DNA of 64,000 nt from Flaccisagitta enflata (GCA_965153355.1 OZ231127.1:38564001-38628000), one strand, 5' to 3'. Shown: positions 37,842 to 51,842, counted from the stretch's first letter. Program-made: numbers and translations. Notes: generated by a model from the sequence alone, not told the origin.

Positions 37842-38430
37842 ACGCCTCCGACGCGATTTCCGGCCTCAACTTGCAATTTCAGACGCTTTAGGCGATGACG
37901 TCATTCGCGATCTCGATGACGACTACGCCAAAGACGACTTCGACTTCCACAACCTCATTATCCAAGGCATGAACCAAAATCAACAGCTCGTTCCCTTCGT
38001 TTCTCCCTCATTTCCCGTGGACGAAGGTCCGAACGCTCTTTTATCGTGTCGCTGTCAATCGAAATCTGTCTTAACCACCACTTCCTCCTCCTCCTCCTCC
38101 TCCCTCTCCGCTTCGTTACCTCTAACATCAGCGCGGTGGCGTCTTCGTCGACGGGGAAAACAACAACAACAACAACAGCTTTGTCAAGAAAATTGCAGCA
38201 GTTGCGCAGAAACACAAACATTTACGACGACGACTCCCCCTTTAACCCGCCATCTTCTGGGTGAAAGCGACGACGACGAAAACGAATTGAAACAAAAGAC
38301 TTCCCATAAGACGATACAAAACGCATCCGGTCGTCCGCTTTTTCGTCAGTTTCGTCGTCGTTCTTCCCGTCGTAATTATCTGCATCGTCATCAAGACGCG
38401 GCCGTCCCCCACCCTTGCTATTGGCGGTGA
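37828..38430 (+). CDS. 200-codon open frame of unknown function upstream of the EGF ligand
   Basis: Starts with Met-Met at 37828 and ends TGA at 38430. Residues 1-80 look protein-like: an acidic Asp-rich segment (roughly 22-40, with DDDYAKDDFDFHN), then a hydrophobic/proline stretch. The rest is Ser-, Gln- and Arg-rich. Codons mostly end in C or T, as in the EGF frame, which argues for real coding. No domain is recognised. It lies in a different frame from the EGF ligand and ends 46 bases before it, with stops closing both frames between them, so the two can only be joined by splicing. Alternatives are a separate small gene, an upstream exon, or a long upstream frame on the same transcript. 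Confidence 0.35.
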   Translation: MMIFERLRRDFRPQLAISDALGDDVIRDLDDDYAKDDFDFHNLIIQGMNQNQQLVPFVSPSFPVDEGPNALLSCRCQSKSVLTTTSSSSSSSLSASLPLTSARWRLRRRGKQQQQQQLCQENCSSCAETQTFTTTTPPLTRHLLGESDDDENELKQKTSHKTIQNASGRPLFRQFRRRSSRRNYLHRHQDAAVPHPCYWR

Positions 38431-38629
38431 CCTAGCAGGGGGGTGGTGGCATTGCCCCTAGTGGCCCAAGCTAGACATGTTGTGCTTTGGCCGCTATTCG
38501 TCATCATCGAACAGAGTTATTATTTCACGCAAAAACGACAAAAACAGCAGCAGCAGCAGCGGCATATTCAAGATCGGCGCGGCTCACCACTCTAGCAGCA
38601 GCATCGGTTTCGGCTTCTTTACAAGTGGC

Positions 38630-38722
38630 TCATTGCAACTCGTCCTTTCGACGCTCCTCACGCTGACGTTACTTCCGGCGACGTTCGTTGGTCCATCCAT
38701 CGGTCCCGTTCTGGTTCAAGCT
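38630..38722 (+). other. Predicted signal peptide hydrophobic core of the EGF ligand
   Basis: Codons 52-82 read as a Leu/Thr/Val-rich helix and end V-Q-A before Cys83, satisfying the small-residue -1/-3 rule. The roughly 50-residue polar stretch before it is unusually long for a signal peptide. Either translation really begins at a later, unannotated start, or this is a long n-region or an internal signal anchor. Confidence 0.5.
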
Positions 38723-38914
38723 TGCTCTCGCCGTTCCGCCCCGACGCCGGGCCCCGCCAACAACAATATCAATAATAACAATAACAACAATCATAATTCC
38801 AACAACGACAACAAAACCCCGCCAGTCGCTCCCTCCGAACCATCGGACCCCTCTTCATCGTCTGCCAACGGTGGGTCGCCTTCTTCGACGAAGACGCCTT
38901 TTTTCCAGTTGGGC

Positions 38915-39037
38915 TGCAACGAACCTTGGAACTCCAAGTATTGCCTGAACGGCGGCACCTGCTTCGCCGTAGAACTCATCCACGGATACATTTCTCACAA
39001 CTGCATCTGCGCTAAAGGCTGGACGGCGCAGCGCTGT
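38915..39037 (+). other. EGF domain coding segment
   Basis: Cys147 to Cys187 of the open frame at 38477. All six cysteines of an EGF fold are present, with the conserved Gly-Trp (usually Gly-Phe/Tyr) before the last cysteine and Arg just before that cysteine, the position of the receptor-contacting Arg in EGF ligands. This is the only segment in the window with clear protein-family identity. Confidence 0.85.
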
Positions 39038-39337
39038 AGTGAGAGAGAGTACAATCCCGACTTGATAGTCACTACGGTGCCCCACCAGCGGTACCGAAGA
39101 CTTCTTAGGTCGGGCGCCGCCAAGGGAAAAGCGGCGGTTCAAGTGGCAGCCGCGGCGGCGGCAGCGGCGAAAGCGGCAGTACCGGCGGCGGCGGAACCGG
39201 CACCTGCAAGCAACAACAGTGACTTTGAAAACGGCAATACCGACGGTGACTTGGACCTTATTGATAATAAAAGCAACAACAACAACAAAAACAATAACCT
39301 GAACGCGGATCTCATTACGGACGAGGAGCTGACGGTT

Positions 39338-40119
<782 letters not shown>

Positions 40120-40782
40120 GTGGAAGGACGAATGCGGGCGCTGAGGATCGAAGGCGGTTTCCACTCCTGGTTGCCCGTTTTCGTCCTTGACTTCGAGATG
40201 TCGCCGGTCGACTCTCGAACATCTCGTCGATTTCATCATCCTCCTCATCACCATCATCATCCTCATCCTCATCGCGAGGATGATGCGCTTGAGGACGACG
40301 TCGTTGAAGACGACAATGTCGTTGACAACGCCAAGTGTGACATCAGCTGCGCTACAACGACATCATCATCACCATCATTCTCATCAACAGCATTACGTCG
40401 GTCGTCAAGTGTAGCAGCATCACATTCGTCCTCATCGTTGTCTAATCTTTCATCATCGATATTATTATCATTATCATCATCTTCCTCATCATTACTCTCA
40501 TCCTCTAATTCCGATCCATTGCTCGCTCAGCATTTGTTTACTTCATTAACAACAGCATCGATAGAATCGCCCTCCATCTCCTCATGCCCCTCCCCCAATC
40601 CCTCGTCAAGTTGTTGGAACTTTGAACATGACAACGATGACGTCAACGACATTGTTGACAGAGACATTGTCGTAGCGTCAACCAAGTCAGCTCATGATTT
40701 GCCGAGAGGGAGGCAACAGGGCCAGAAACTCTCTTGCTATCCCCGATTGTCGCGTCTGCGAACAATGACTCAAAAACAACAG

Positions 40783-40863
<81 letters not shown>

Positions 40864-42318
40864 CGACGAAGACGACGGCCATGCCAGCAGAGAACCATGA
40901 CATCCCAAAAACTTGGCGAAAACTCTTTAAGTAGTGAGCAACGTGAAAAAGTATGGAGTCCTCCTCCCTCTCCTCCTCTGCTTTCTGCTCCAGCCATGAG
41001 CCATGAGCAAAGTGACGAAGGCGTTGAAGAAGGTGACTTCGATCGACGCGGTAATGCGAACCAGACTTTCTCAAAGCTTGCTTCGTCGTTCGATCGACTT
41101 CGAATGTCGACGTCATCGTCACCTTCATCGGGACGCAGGCGTTGTCGTTTCCGGCATCCTTGTCTCCGCCTTCGTATCGATACCCATCGCAGACGCCGCC
41201 AACCCCAGCGGCGATTTGCACCCGCTTCTCTAGAGAATAACGCCGGCGGCGCCGTAACACGCGTCTGTGGGAAAAAAAGTGATGATTATTTTAACGACTT
41301 TAATTATTATTATTTTAATTATTATTATAACGATTCGTTCCGTGAGGACCGTGTCATCGTAATCCTAAGGGGTGAGCAGCGGCGGCCTCGGCGGCAGAAG
41401 CAGCGGCAGAGACTGCGACGGCGGCTGCTGCATTATAATCACCCCCAAAGTTGCGACAGCAACTGCAAAAATGCCAGTCACACTCGGTGCCGTGATCGTC
41501 ATCACCTACTTGTTGATCGTGTTCGTCCCTTTTCATGTGCTTCGTCTCACTTTCCTTGTCATTGCTGTGAATTCAACGTGGAGGACAATGTTGACGACGA
41601 CGATGATGACGATCATCATGATCTTGACGACGTCGTGGGTAATTATGAAACCGGTGACGCTATCGTGTCTCCTCGACTTCGTCATCAACAAGGTGACCCG
41701 CCGTTTGCAAACACTCAAGGGGTGGATGATGATGATTATGATCATGATGGTAATGATGATGGTAATGATGGCGAAGAAGAAGGTAACGACGACGACAACG
41801 ACAACGACGTACAGATTGTCAACGTGTGGATGGAAAAGCAGTTTGACAACCGTTGCAACACAAGTCGAAGTTGCGAAACACGGAAGGACACTTACCGCGG
41901 AGGTTCTTCCAAATCGACATCCATGAAGATTATGACATCGACCATGGCGTTGACGATGACGACAGTCGATGAAGAGTCTTTAGTTAGCAAGCATCTTCGA
42001 CATCGACGACGACGGCGGCAACCATGTGATCGACGACGACGACGACGGCAGCAGCAGCAACGACGATTTCCAATTCTAGCGTCGTTCCATCGTAAACGCG
42101 AAGCGACGCTGCCGCAGCGTCGACGTCGTCGTCGACGTCGATGCCGATTTGTTGCGGCTACTGCTGCTGCTTCGTCTGCTTCTCCGCGTTCTGCAACGTC
42201 GATGTCGTTATCGTCGTCACTGTCGGCATCTTCGGCGTCTTCGGCGTTTAGTCAATGGACAAATTGGAAGGTCGCCTACTCAATACCAAGTGTCTCTGCC
42301 TTACCAAAGCCCCCGTAG
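40120..42318 (+). CDS. 732-codon low-complexity open frame, coding status uncertain
   Basis: Uninterrupted frame of 2.2 kb. In order it holds His/Pro-rich residues about 38-52, acidic about 53-70, Ser-rich about 78-135, a Gln run about 220-247 from the (CAA)n at 40780, Arg-rich patches, an unusual Asn/Asp/Tyr/Phe patch near 388-407, an Asp-rich segment about 475-560, and Arg-rich to Ser/Ala-rich C-terminal sequence. No domain is recognised. The DNA is rich in GAC/GTC/CGT-type triplets that avoid stops, so other frames and the reverse strand are also long and open here. It could be a disordered protein, an exon of the ligand gene, or its 3' untranslated region. No AATAAA is seen between the EGF frame and 42949. 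Confidence 0.25.
40780..40863 (+). repeat. (CAA)n inside the 732-codon frame
   Basis: About 28 triplets reading as Gln. Confidence 0.9.
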
Positions 42319-42344
42319 GCTCTCACATTCTCCTGTTGACGACG

Positions 42345-42345
42345 G

Positions 42346-42403
<58 letters not shown>

Positions 42404-42411
42404 GCAACAGC

Positions 42412-42454
<43 letters not shown>

Positions 42455-42456
42455 TT

Positions 42457-42491
<35 letters not shown>
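42345..42491 (+). repeat. (CAA)n microsatellite
   Basis: Interrupted by CAG and one TAA. It follows the stop of the 732-codon frame. Confidence 0.9.
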
Positions 42492-42948
42492 AACCAAAAA
42501 AATCGATGATTACATTCTGATATGATGCCTGTGTTTGCAAGCACAGCCCTCCCGTTTTTCTTTTTCTTGTTTCAGCTCTCTCTCTCCCTCTCACAGTCCC
42601 CTCCTCCCCCTTCCCCCCCCCTTCCCTTTCTCTCTCTCTCTAATTTGTTGTCTCTTAATTTTTTTAGGAGAAAGAGCTGTTCCGAGACTTGAAATACGTG
42701 GTTGTTGCCTGAATTGTCAGATTGGTAGTGTGCGGCTACGCGGTTCATTGGAAATTGGCGCTCAGAGTTGACGAGGTCACTTAGGGGAAGTTTAAAGACT
42801 AGTTGATGTAAATCGTGGAAAACTCCTTTGACATCCTCTTCAAAATTTCCTAATCTAAACCGTTTTTCGAGCATAACTTTCCAAAATTAACTCGTCGATG
42901 ACGGCTTTATTTTCCAATGATAAGCGCAAGCGTGTTTTTATTTAAAAC

Positions 42949-42954
42949 AATAAA
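42949..42954 (+). promoter_or_regulatory. Candidate poly(A) signal AATAAA
   Basis: First AATAAA seen downstream of the 37.8-42.3 kb coding island, in AT-rich DNA followed by T-rich sequence. It could end a transcript carrying the EGF frame and/or the 732-codon frame. The hexamer alone is weak evidence. Confidence 0.25.
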
Positions 42955-43940
42955 CTTATTATTTATTTGTTTGATCGGATGTTACTTTTTAATCCTTTTT
43001 TGAGAATCTAATTAGACGAAAAATGAAATAATTATTATTACTCTCAATCGCGCGATATTAGATTTTTCCCCCATTTTCCCTGTATTTTTCTACCATAAAA
43101 TTAAAATAAAAAGAGAAACCCAATAATGACGCTCCAAATAAGAAAGTGTATATATAAAAAAATCCACGGCCAAGAGAAATTAAAAAGAGAAATGTTGGTG
43201 AATAGCAAGAATGTGTCACTGAAATCAACGAAGAAAAGCAGAAAAAAATGGTAGTTCTGGTGTGAGAATCATTTTCGAATGCTAGCAAGAAGGTCACCAA
43301 GAGAAGACGTAAATTATGAGTTCGGTAAGAATTTCGCACTTTAATTCTTGTTGCAAATTTTACCTCTTCGCTTTTCCTGTCTTTTTAGTAATTGAATTCA
43401 ATGTGATTTTTTTTCTTACCAAAAATGACACTTTTCTAGGAACATACGCTTACGTGATGCAATCTCTAGATTCATTGTTCTCTCTAGGAATATCTGATAT
43501 CTATATCGAGATATATGAAATTGTTACTATATCATTGGCACATTCATGTCTTTCAAATTCTTTTACTATTGCCGACCTAAATCGATTGTGAATCTCTCAC
43601 ACAAATGACAACAAAAAACTTATATTTTTAGTATTTAAATTCTTTTTCTCAGCCATAAATCCGAGTTTCAGACGGATTCTTTCAAAAAAGACTATTAAAT
43701 TATATCTATTTCATTTTTTTTTTGAAACGTTGCTCTCATTGCATTTCGCATTTGTATATAAAAATATAATACAAACTACTTAAAATTCAAATTCTTTTAC
43801 GACGTCGATGAATGAGCTTATAAAAAATCCACAAACTCGTTGAACAAGTAGAGAGAACATAGTCGGCCTCAAACGCCAAAAGCTATTTATGGTAGTAGAA
43901 GTCATTTGAGAAGTGCGCGTCGGTGGTCGGACGTGGAGAC

Positions 43941-44039
<99 letters not shown>
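43941..44039 (+). repeat. (TTG)n microsatellite
   Basis: About 33 pure triplets, opposite in sense to the CAA arrays at 39-42 kb. Confidence 0.9.
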
Positions 44040-45097
44040 CAATTCCGAGCGTTGGCCACTAGGCTTCTCCAATTGATGGCAGTTTCTACTGGCGTAGGAG
44101 TCTGATCAATCCCGCAACAGTCTCTCTGTCCGTCCATCGGTACTTTTACAAACTGGTGTATGAGTCAATACACGTCTTTAAACCGCCGCTGTCCAGCAAT
44201 TGGCGGAGGGTAGGGTACTAGGGTAGCAATACAACCCAATCAGCATTGGTAAAGCTACAGATCTAAATGAAAGCAGTGATCGATGACCTTTATACAATCT
44301 AACGTTTTTCGATTTTAGAGCTCCGGTGAGGAATCAATTTTTCCCTTTTTTGCTCGAGCTGATTTGAGGAGCTGTTTGCTGAGGTGCAGTAATTGCAAAA
44401 TCTGCAGCTAAGGTGCAATATTGTACCTTAGCAGCGAAGACAACAACACCTTGTTCATTTTGGGTAGATGTATCAGATCTTCACCAGATATTCTTAAACC
44501 TGATGATCAGATGATGCATTTTAGTTATCATGTCCTCACGCTAATAAAAACACAAATTTTTTGGTTGCTCATTGTTCAATACGTAATAGCTACATAGTTC
44601 ATCCAAATTAGGACTAACTGTTAATTTGAACAAAACCCAAAAAAATCAAACAAAGAGAATTAAAGAAAAGAAGAAAAATAACATTGAGAGAAAGACGTGA
44701 GGATTCTAGTGGCTGAGATGTGAATATCATACCTCAGTAGCAATAGGCCAATAGCCTTAACTGAGGGTCCCTGCAATTTGAGGAGGTGTATACACAATTA
44801 CACTTGCCCTTGACTGGGGTTGAAAGAGGGCACTGTTGGATCAAAACCATTTGAGATATGAATTTTTGAATCAGTTTTATTCCCACCTGCAAATAGAATT
44901 TGAATCAAAATATATAAAACATGTTTAAACATGTATAACTAAGGAAATAGTCAATTAGTTTCCATGAAACTTTTTGTGCAGTCTAGAAATAGAAAGACTC
45001 AACATTAGTGGCATAATCATCAAGACTTGAGCATGCTTTTAGTTCAAAATGACCCACCACCTATTTAACCAATAGGCAATTTAAGATCAATGTAACC

Positions 45098-45258
<161 letters not shown>

Positions 45259-45287
45259 CAATTTCAACTTCAACAAAACACCGTTCA

Positions 45288-45335
45288 CGTTTTTTTCCGG
45301 TAGGCGATAGCCGCCATTCCTGGTGGTATAGCGTC
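45288..45335 (-). mobile_element. Family D tip fragment
   Basis: TTTTTTCCGGTAGGCGATAG then CCGCCATTCCTGGTGG is the inverted 5' tip with its GGCG-GCTAT-CGCC mini-hairpin. Confidence 0.45.
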
Positions 45336-45604
45336 TATAGTCTTTCGTCTATAGTTTATAGTTTATATCCTCAACCTTAGCTAGAATCTTACTTCTTAGA
45401 GGAGTCCTTGAAATACATAAAAGAAAAATAATCGTTTGCTCACTTTTAAAATGCGGAAATCCTGTCTGTAAAGAAACAAAACGAGGCGAAAAAGCGACTT
45501 TTACTTGTTGTCGTGTCTTTTTTTCGTTGTCTGAAATGAAAAATAATTCCTTCTGTTTCGTATGAATATTTATCTGTCTGAAACAAACTGCGGTATATTG
45601 GACA

Positions 45605-45610
<6 letters not shown>

Positions 45611-45684
<74 letters not shown>

Positions 45685-45921
45685 CAGAGAGAGACAGAGA
45701 GAGACAGAGCGAGAGAGAGACAGAGACAGAGCGAGAGACAGAGAGAGACAGAGAGAATAAAGGAAAGAATAGAGAAAAGAAAATACGATGAATGAAAGAA
45801 AGAGAGACACAAAAGAGAGAAGGAAAGAAAAAAAGAAAGAAAGAGAGAAAGAGGGAAAGAAAGAAAGAGGGAAAGAAAGAAAAAAAGAGGGAAAGAAAGG
45901 AAGAAAGAAAGAAAGAAAAAA

Positions 45922-45989
<68 letters not shown>

Positions 45990-45996
45990 AAAACGA

Positions 45997-46044
<48 letters not shown>

Positions 46045-46045
46045 G
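45611..46045 (+). repeat. Homopurine tract, (GA)n then (GAAA)n
   Basis: GA at 45611-45678, GACAGAGA repeats, then GAAA to 46045, where a family B half element begins. Confidence 0.9.
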
Positions 46046-46216
46046 AGGTCTGAGAGGGTTAATTTGGGTCACTGGGGACTGATTTCAAGCCTGAAAGAGC
46101 CAGATTTTGGCCTGAGAGGCCGGGGGGGGGGGGATGGACGTAAAGATGGATGTAAGGAAAATCACCCCTTTGTCCTACAGGACATCGGCCCTTCGGGACC
46201 GCTGCCCAAAAAGGGA
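46045..46216 (-). mobile_element. Family B half element
   Basis: CCTGAAAGAGCCAGATTTTGG units, a G run, GATGGACGTAAAGATGGATG, then GTCCTACAGGACATCGGCCC and GCTGCCCAAAAAGG. The other arm is absent where the GAAA array begins. Confidence 0.55.
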
Positions 46217-46420
46217 AATAAAGAAAGAAAAGAGAGAGAGAAAAAAGAGAAAATAAGGGGGACCGGACGTAGATAAAACGGAGAACTTTGGACATAGAAA
46301 CCGATCTGTCGCGTCGCTGCAGTGGAAGAGCTGTTGGGAAGAATCAAGAACTACGCATTTTCCCATTTTAACAGTGGAATATAGCGAGCTATAGAGCAAG
46401 CGAACTCTCGAGCAAGCAAG

Positions 46421-46499
46421 CAGCATAGCGACCAAGCAAGAAGCATAGCGACCAAGCAAGCAGCATAGCGACCAAGCAGGCAGCATAGCGGGCAAGTGA

Positions 46500-46500
<1 letters not shown>
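46421..46500 (+). repeat. 20-bp minisatellite, four units
   Basis: CAGCATAGCGACCAAGCAAG repeated four times with single changes, followed by (CG)n, (GA)n and (CA)n. Confidence 0.8.
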
Positions 46501-47793
<1,293 letters not shown>

Positions 47794-47959
47794 TTTTTAG
47801 TCGCGGACACGCGACTCTATGAGCCACTTTTCGGTCCGTCGGTCCGTCCATTGGTCCGTCCGTCGGTCCGTCCGTCGGTCCGTTACAAAGCCACTTTTAG
47901 AGGTTTTCCGCTCCTGCCCACCCGTCCGCGACTAATGCTGCCGTGTATACGGCCTTGTT
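47794..47959 (-). mobile_element. Family H element, GGAC subtype, complete
   Basis: Hairpin AGTCGCG-GACA-CGCGACT at 47799-47816, GGTCCGTC core, and partner box GTCCGCGACT at 47924-47933. Tip CCGTGTATACGGCCTTGTT. Confidence 0.75.
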
Positions 47960-48088
47960 CCCCTTCACCCTCTCGCTTTCTCTCACTGTCATTCTACCCT
48001 CTATGTCTCATTGTGTCTGTCTTTGATTCTGATTTTCTGTCGGTCTTTGTTTCTGATTTTCTGTCCGTGTCCCTCTGTTATTCCCTCT

Positions 48089-48200
<112 letters not shown>

Positions 48201-48482
48201 GTTACTGTCAAATCAGCCTTCTTTGATATCTTTTAAACAGTTTTCCGTTTGTCTAAATTGTTTATTAAAATCATGAAAATGTTTTTAAAGAAAATAAAGT
48301 CAATATCGAATCATTTTCGCTTTTTCTCTGCCTTTCGCTCGCAGAGGCGCAAATAATGATGAAATACGATCGTATGAAATCATCAAGAATCAATAAAAGA
48401 GTACACCCCTGCACCGTGTCCTTCTTTTTTCTCGCTTTTCCATTGGTCTCTCTTTCTGCCTCTATCTGTCATCTTCTATTTT

Positions 48483-48552
<70 letters not shown>

Positions 48553-48700
48553 CATCCATCTATCTACCTAAATTTATGTCTATATTTGCACCTCTTTTTT
48601 ATTGCTTTATGACTTTATCTGTCGCTGTCTATCAATCTTTCTACATATCTATCGATCTATATATCTATCTAACAATATATCTATCTATCTATCTATGTTA
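48483..48700 (+). repeat. (TATC)n microsatellite and decayed continuation
   Basis: About 18 pure TATC units to 48559, then TCTA/TATA-rich remnants to about 48700. Confidence 0.9.
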
Positions 48701-48757
48701 CTCTTACTCTGAATTTACGGTTAAATCCCGCTCTAACGGATTTCAAGGGTCTGACAA

Positions 48758-48972
48758 TTTTTAGTCGCGTGCATGTGACTACAACCCGCTTTGTCCATCT
48801 GTCCGTTGGTTGGTCGGTTGGTCGGTCGGTTGGTTGGTTGGTCGGTCACATCTTATTTTTCTTATGATTTCATTTCTTTGACCCCGTTGCTCCTACCCAA
48901 ATGATCTAGTGACCTCAAATATGGCCCCTGCCCACCCGCACGCGACTTCGGTAGCCGTGTATCCGGCCTTGT
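48758..48972 (-). mobile_element. Family H element, TGC subtype, complete
   Basis: AGTCGCG-TGCA-TGTGACT (partly decayed stem) at 48763-48780, GGTTGGTCGG core, the CTCCTACCCAAATGATCTAG body, GCACGCGACT at 48938-48947, and tip GCCGTGTATCCGGCCTTG. Confidence 0.75.
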
Positions 48973-49089
48973 TTTTTGTTATTGGCGGAATTCTGATATA
49001 GCCAACAAAGAAAACAAGATAAAAGGACCACGATTTTGCATCTGTTATGAGCGGAATATCATTGCTGGCGGGTCCGTTAGAGTGGGGTT

Positions 49090-49090
49090 C

Positions 49091-49188
<98 letters not shown>
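49090..49188 (+). repeat. (CT)n microsatellite
   Basis: About 98 bp. Confidence 0.9.
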
Positions 49189-49189
<1 letters not shown>

Positions 49190-49299
49190 GCATTTTCCGC
49201 CCCTCTCGGTATCATTGTGTTTATGATCCGCTTTAGAACAAACATGAGTACAGCCGCATTTTGTATTTTCCACCGTAAAGTAACTAATACTCGCGTACT

Positions 49300-49475
49300 C
49301 GCGCGCGCTTGCGTGCGTTTCGTGCGTTTGAGTGCGTTTGCGTGCGTTTGAGTGCGTGTACGTGTGCGTGCGTTAGCGTGCGTTTGCGTGCGTTAGCGTG
49401 CGTTTGCGTGCGTTTGCGTGCGTTTGCGCGCGTTTACGTGCGTTTGCGTGCGTTGTCGTGCGTTTGCGGGCATTC
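49300..49475 (+). repeat. GTGCGTTTGC minisatellite
   Basis: About 17 units of roughly 10 bp (GTGCGTTTGC/GTGCGTTAGC/GTGCGTTTGA), an alternating purine-pyrimidine rich tract. Confidence 0.75.
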
Positions 49476-49710
49476 GTGCTTGCGTGCATTATTCCCTAAC
49501 TACGTTAAAGTTGTAATTGCATCTGGTGGCACAGTTTTGATGCTGACATTAGTACGGTTCTTTAAAAGTACATTGGTGGCAATAGGGTCTTCTACAGTAA
49601 CACTGCTTGATTGTTTGTTTTTTTCTGTAAGCCGACGCGATGGTCCAAGGGTTTGAGTATATTTCACAGAAATAAACAGCTGACAGCAAATAAATAGCTG
49701 TTATAGGTTT

Positions 49711-49892
49711 TTTTTAGGTCGCGGACACGCGACTCTACACCTTGCCCTGTCGGTCGGTATGTCGGTCGGTCCGTTGATTCGTCGGTCCGTCAGTCCGTCA
49801 GTCCATCCGTCACATTTTTGAGTTCTGAGCGGTTTGTGCATTACTGCTCCTGCCCAACCGTCCGCGACTGTATTGCCGTGTATCCGGCATTG
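49711..49892 (-). mobile_element. Family H element, GGAC subtype, complete
   Basis: GTCGCG-GACA-CGCGAC hairpin at 49718-49733 after a T run, GGTCGGTATG core, GTCCGCGACT at 49860-49869, tip CCGTGTATCCGGCATTGTT. Confidence 0.75.
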
Positions 49893-50365
49893 TTGCTGTT
49901 GATTTGTATCTGTTGAGCCGCTCTTTGGTAAGGGTTGAGGTGGAATTTTGATAATTCTAAGGATAGCTGTGAAGGGTGTTCCTATGGCTCTTGTCCTTAT
50001 TCTTAATTTTTGGTTGAAATGTTGTGTTGTCCAATTCATATGAAAACTGACGATAAATTTCCTGTTTTTGCTTGTGGTGCAATGGCTCTGATGGTTAAGT
50101 CCTAAACCTGAAAAAGCCATCACTCTCACTTTAATGTAAGTGTATGTGTATACACTTTTTTTTATACAAGAACGTAATCTTTTGGGCAAGCCTTCAATGT
50201 TCTTAGATTTTAAGCCATTTTAAATGTTCTTAAAGTTTTCTTAATCTGGAAAATGATATTGAGTAGTACTTAAGAGTTTCTAAGTATATAGTAGCAAAGC
50301 ATAGAGTAGGAAATGTATCTTTAATGTACGAATACATAGTATTTGTTGGTGCTTTATTCTATTAT

Positions 50366-50600
50366 TGGAAAAAAGTCGATTTACGTAATTCGACTTTTTG
50401 AAACGTAGGGGAGAAATGAAGTTTCCCATTTTTTGTTTGCGGCAATTTTAGAAAGTTGTGCAGTTTTGGGGCTGGGAGTTAACATTTTTTGATATTCATA
50501 GCTAAGAAAGAGCTTATTTTTCTTTTTCAAATGGCGCCAACCAGAAGTCTCTACAATCATTAATTTTGGCGCTGTGAATATTTCAATCTTTTTTTATTTT
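50366..50600 (-). mobile_element. Family D-related element, 3' part
   Basis: GGAAAAAAGTCG at 50367-50378 with a hairpin AAAAAGTCGA/TCGACTTTTT, GAGAAATGAAGTTTCCC, and CAAATGGCGCCAACCAGAAG. More diverged than the other copies. Confidence 0.5.
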
Positions 50601-50715
50601 TTCGCATTTTTGCAAAAATAGAGATTTTTCATTGATCTTATTTTTCGGCCCTATGTAACAAAACAGATGAGTCAAGATGTTACACAAATTGACGCTAGCT
50701 TTTGCATTTTACTCT

Positions 50716-50719
50716 GCTT

Positions 50720-50754
<35 letters not shown>

Positions 50755-50981
50755 TAGAAAAGGAATGAGAAAGAGAAGACAGAGACGCTCAAAACTTAGT
50801 TCATAAATAATGAACGAAGTGACGACGTCGTCATTACGTGACGACATTCAAAACTTCGTTCATAAACAATGAACGAAGTGACGATGTCGTCATAACGTTA
50901 ATTCTTGAGCAACAGTCGCTCATCCATTGTTTAAACTGTGTGCATTGAACAAATAATTTACCTTTTTTGATAAAAATCTTT

Positions 50982-51064
<83 letters not shown>
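50716..51064. repeat. (GA)n at 50716-50753 and (CT)n at 50984-51064
   Basis: Opposite-sense arrays flank the tandem palindromes at 50.8-50.9 kb. Confidence 0.85.
50789..50904. repeat. Two 56-bp palindromic units in tandem
   Basis: Each unit (start 50789 and 50849, 60 bp apart) contains TTCGTTCAT-AAACA-ATGAACGAA and then TGACGACGTCGTCA, itself a palindrome. The first unit has TAGTTCAT and ACGACG, the second TCGTTCAT and ACGATG. Function unknown. Confidence 0.7.
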
Positions 51065-51069
<5 letters not shown>

Positions 51070-51387
51070 CAATCTCCTCTGTTTATTTTAGGTTGATAAC
51101 AGAATCTGAAAAAAATGGAAGGAAAAAATTAGTGTATAAGTGAAAAATCCAATCAAGATTGAACAAATGAATAATATAACTTCTGTTTTTGTTTCATCTG
51201 ATGTTTTTTTTTTTATTCATTCAGTTTTTTCTACAACAATCATTTTAATTAAAAACTAGTTCTAACCCACAGTTTGCTTTAGGCAATCATTTTATCAAAG
51301 ATGATAGAATGAAATTATTCAGAGTACCTTGTTGAAATGAAGTCTCTTGTTTAGACATTTTTTCTTTTTTTGATGGGGAGAAATGTT

Positions 51388-51500
51388 AGATAGATGAATG
51401 AATGAATGAATGAATGAATGCATGAACAAATGAATGAATGCATGAAAGAATAAATGAATGAAAAAAAAGATAAAAGGAAGGAAGGAAGGAAGGAAGGAAG
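51388..51500 (+). repeat. (GAAT)n then (GGAA)n
   Basis: GAAT/GCAT units at 51396-51460 and about six GGAA units at 51477-51500. Confidence 0.8.
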
Positions 51501-51839
51501 AAAAAAAATAAACACATCAATTATTGAATAGATTAAACTTTAACAGTTTCAATTACTAATTGTAGGAGTGAATGCTAGTTTTGGATATTCATGTGATTTG
51601 AACCAATCGTTAAACATTCCATCCAATGTAAGCACATAAAAAATTTGCTTAGATTCAGAAAAAAGTAAGGAGAGACACAGACAGACAGACAGACAGAGAG
51701 TCAAAAATGAAAATAGCTGATTTCACACAGTTCAGACACAGAAGTTTGGGGATAATTCACGTTATTACGACGTCGTAACAATGTACATTCAACAGTAACA
51801 TACTCATCTTTTGTAAGCTGTGTTGTAACTACATGGTTG

Positions 51840-51842
<3 letters not shown>

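Noticed and set aside
37958-38221. Minus-strand frame overlapping the 200-codon plus frame
   Set aside because: Arg/Val-rich complement of Ser and Gln triplet runs. Codon style favours the plus strand.
40187-40414. Hydrophobic IILLITIIILILIA stretch considered as the missing transmembrane segment of the EGF ligand
   Set aside because: It is the ATC-frame reading of an ATC-rich tract, and no supporting splice acceptor could be assigned. Only transcript data could revive it.
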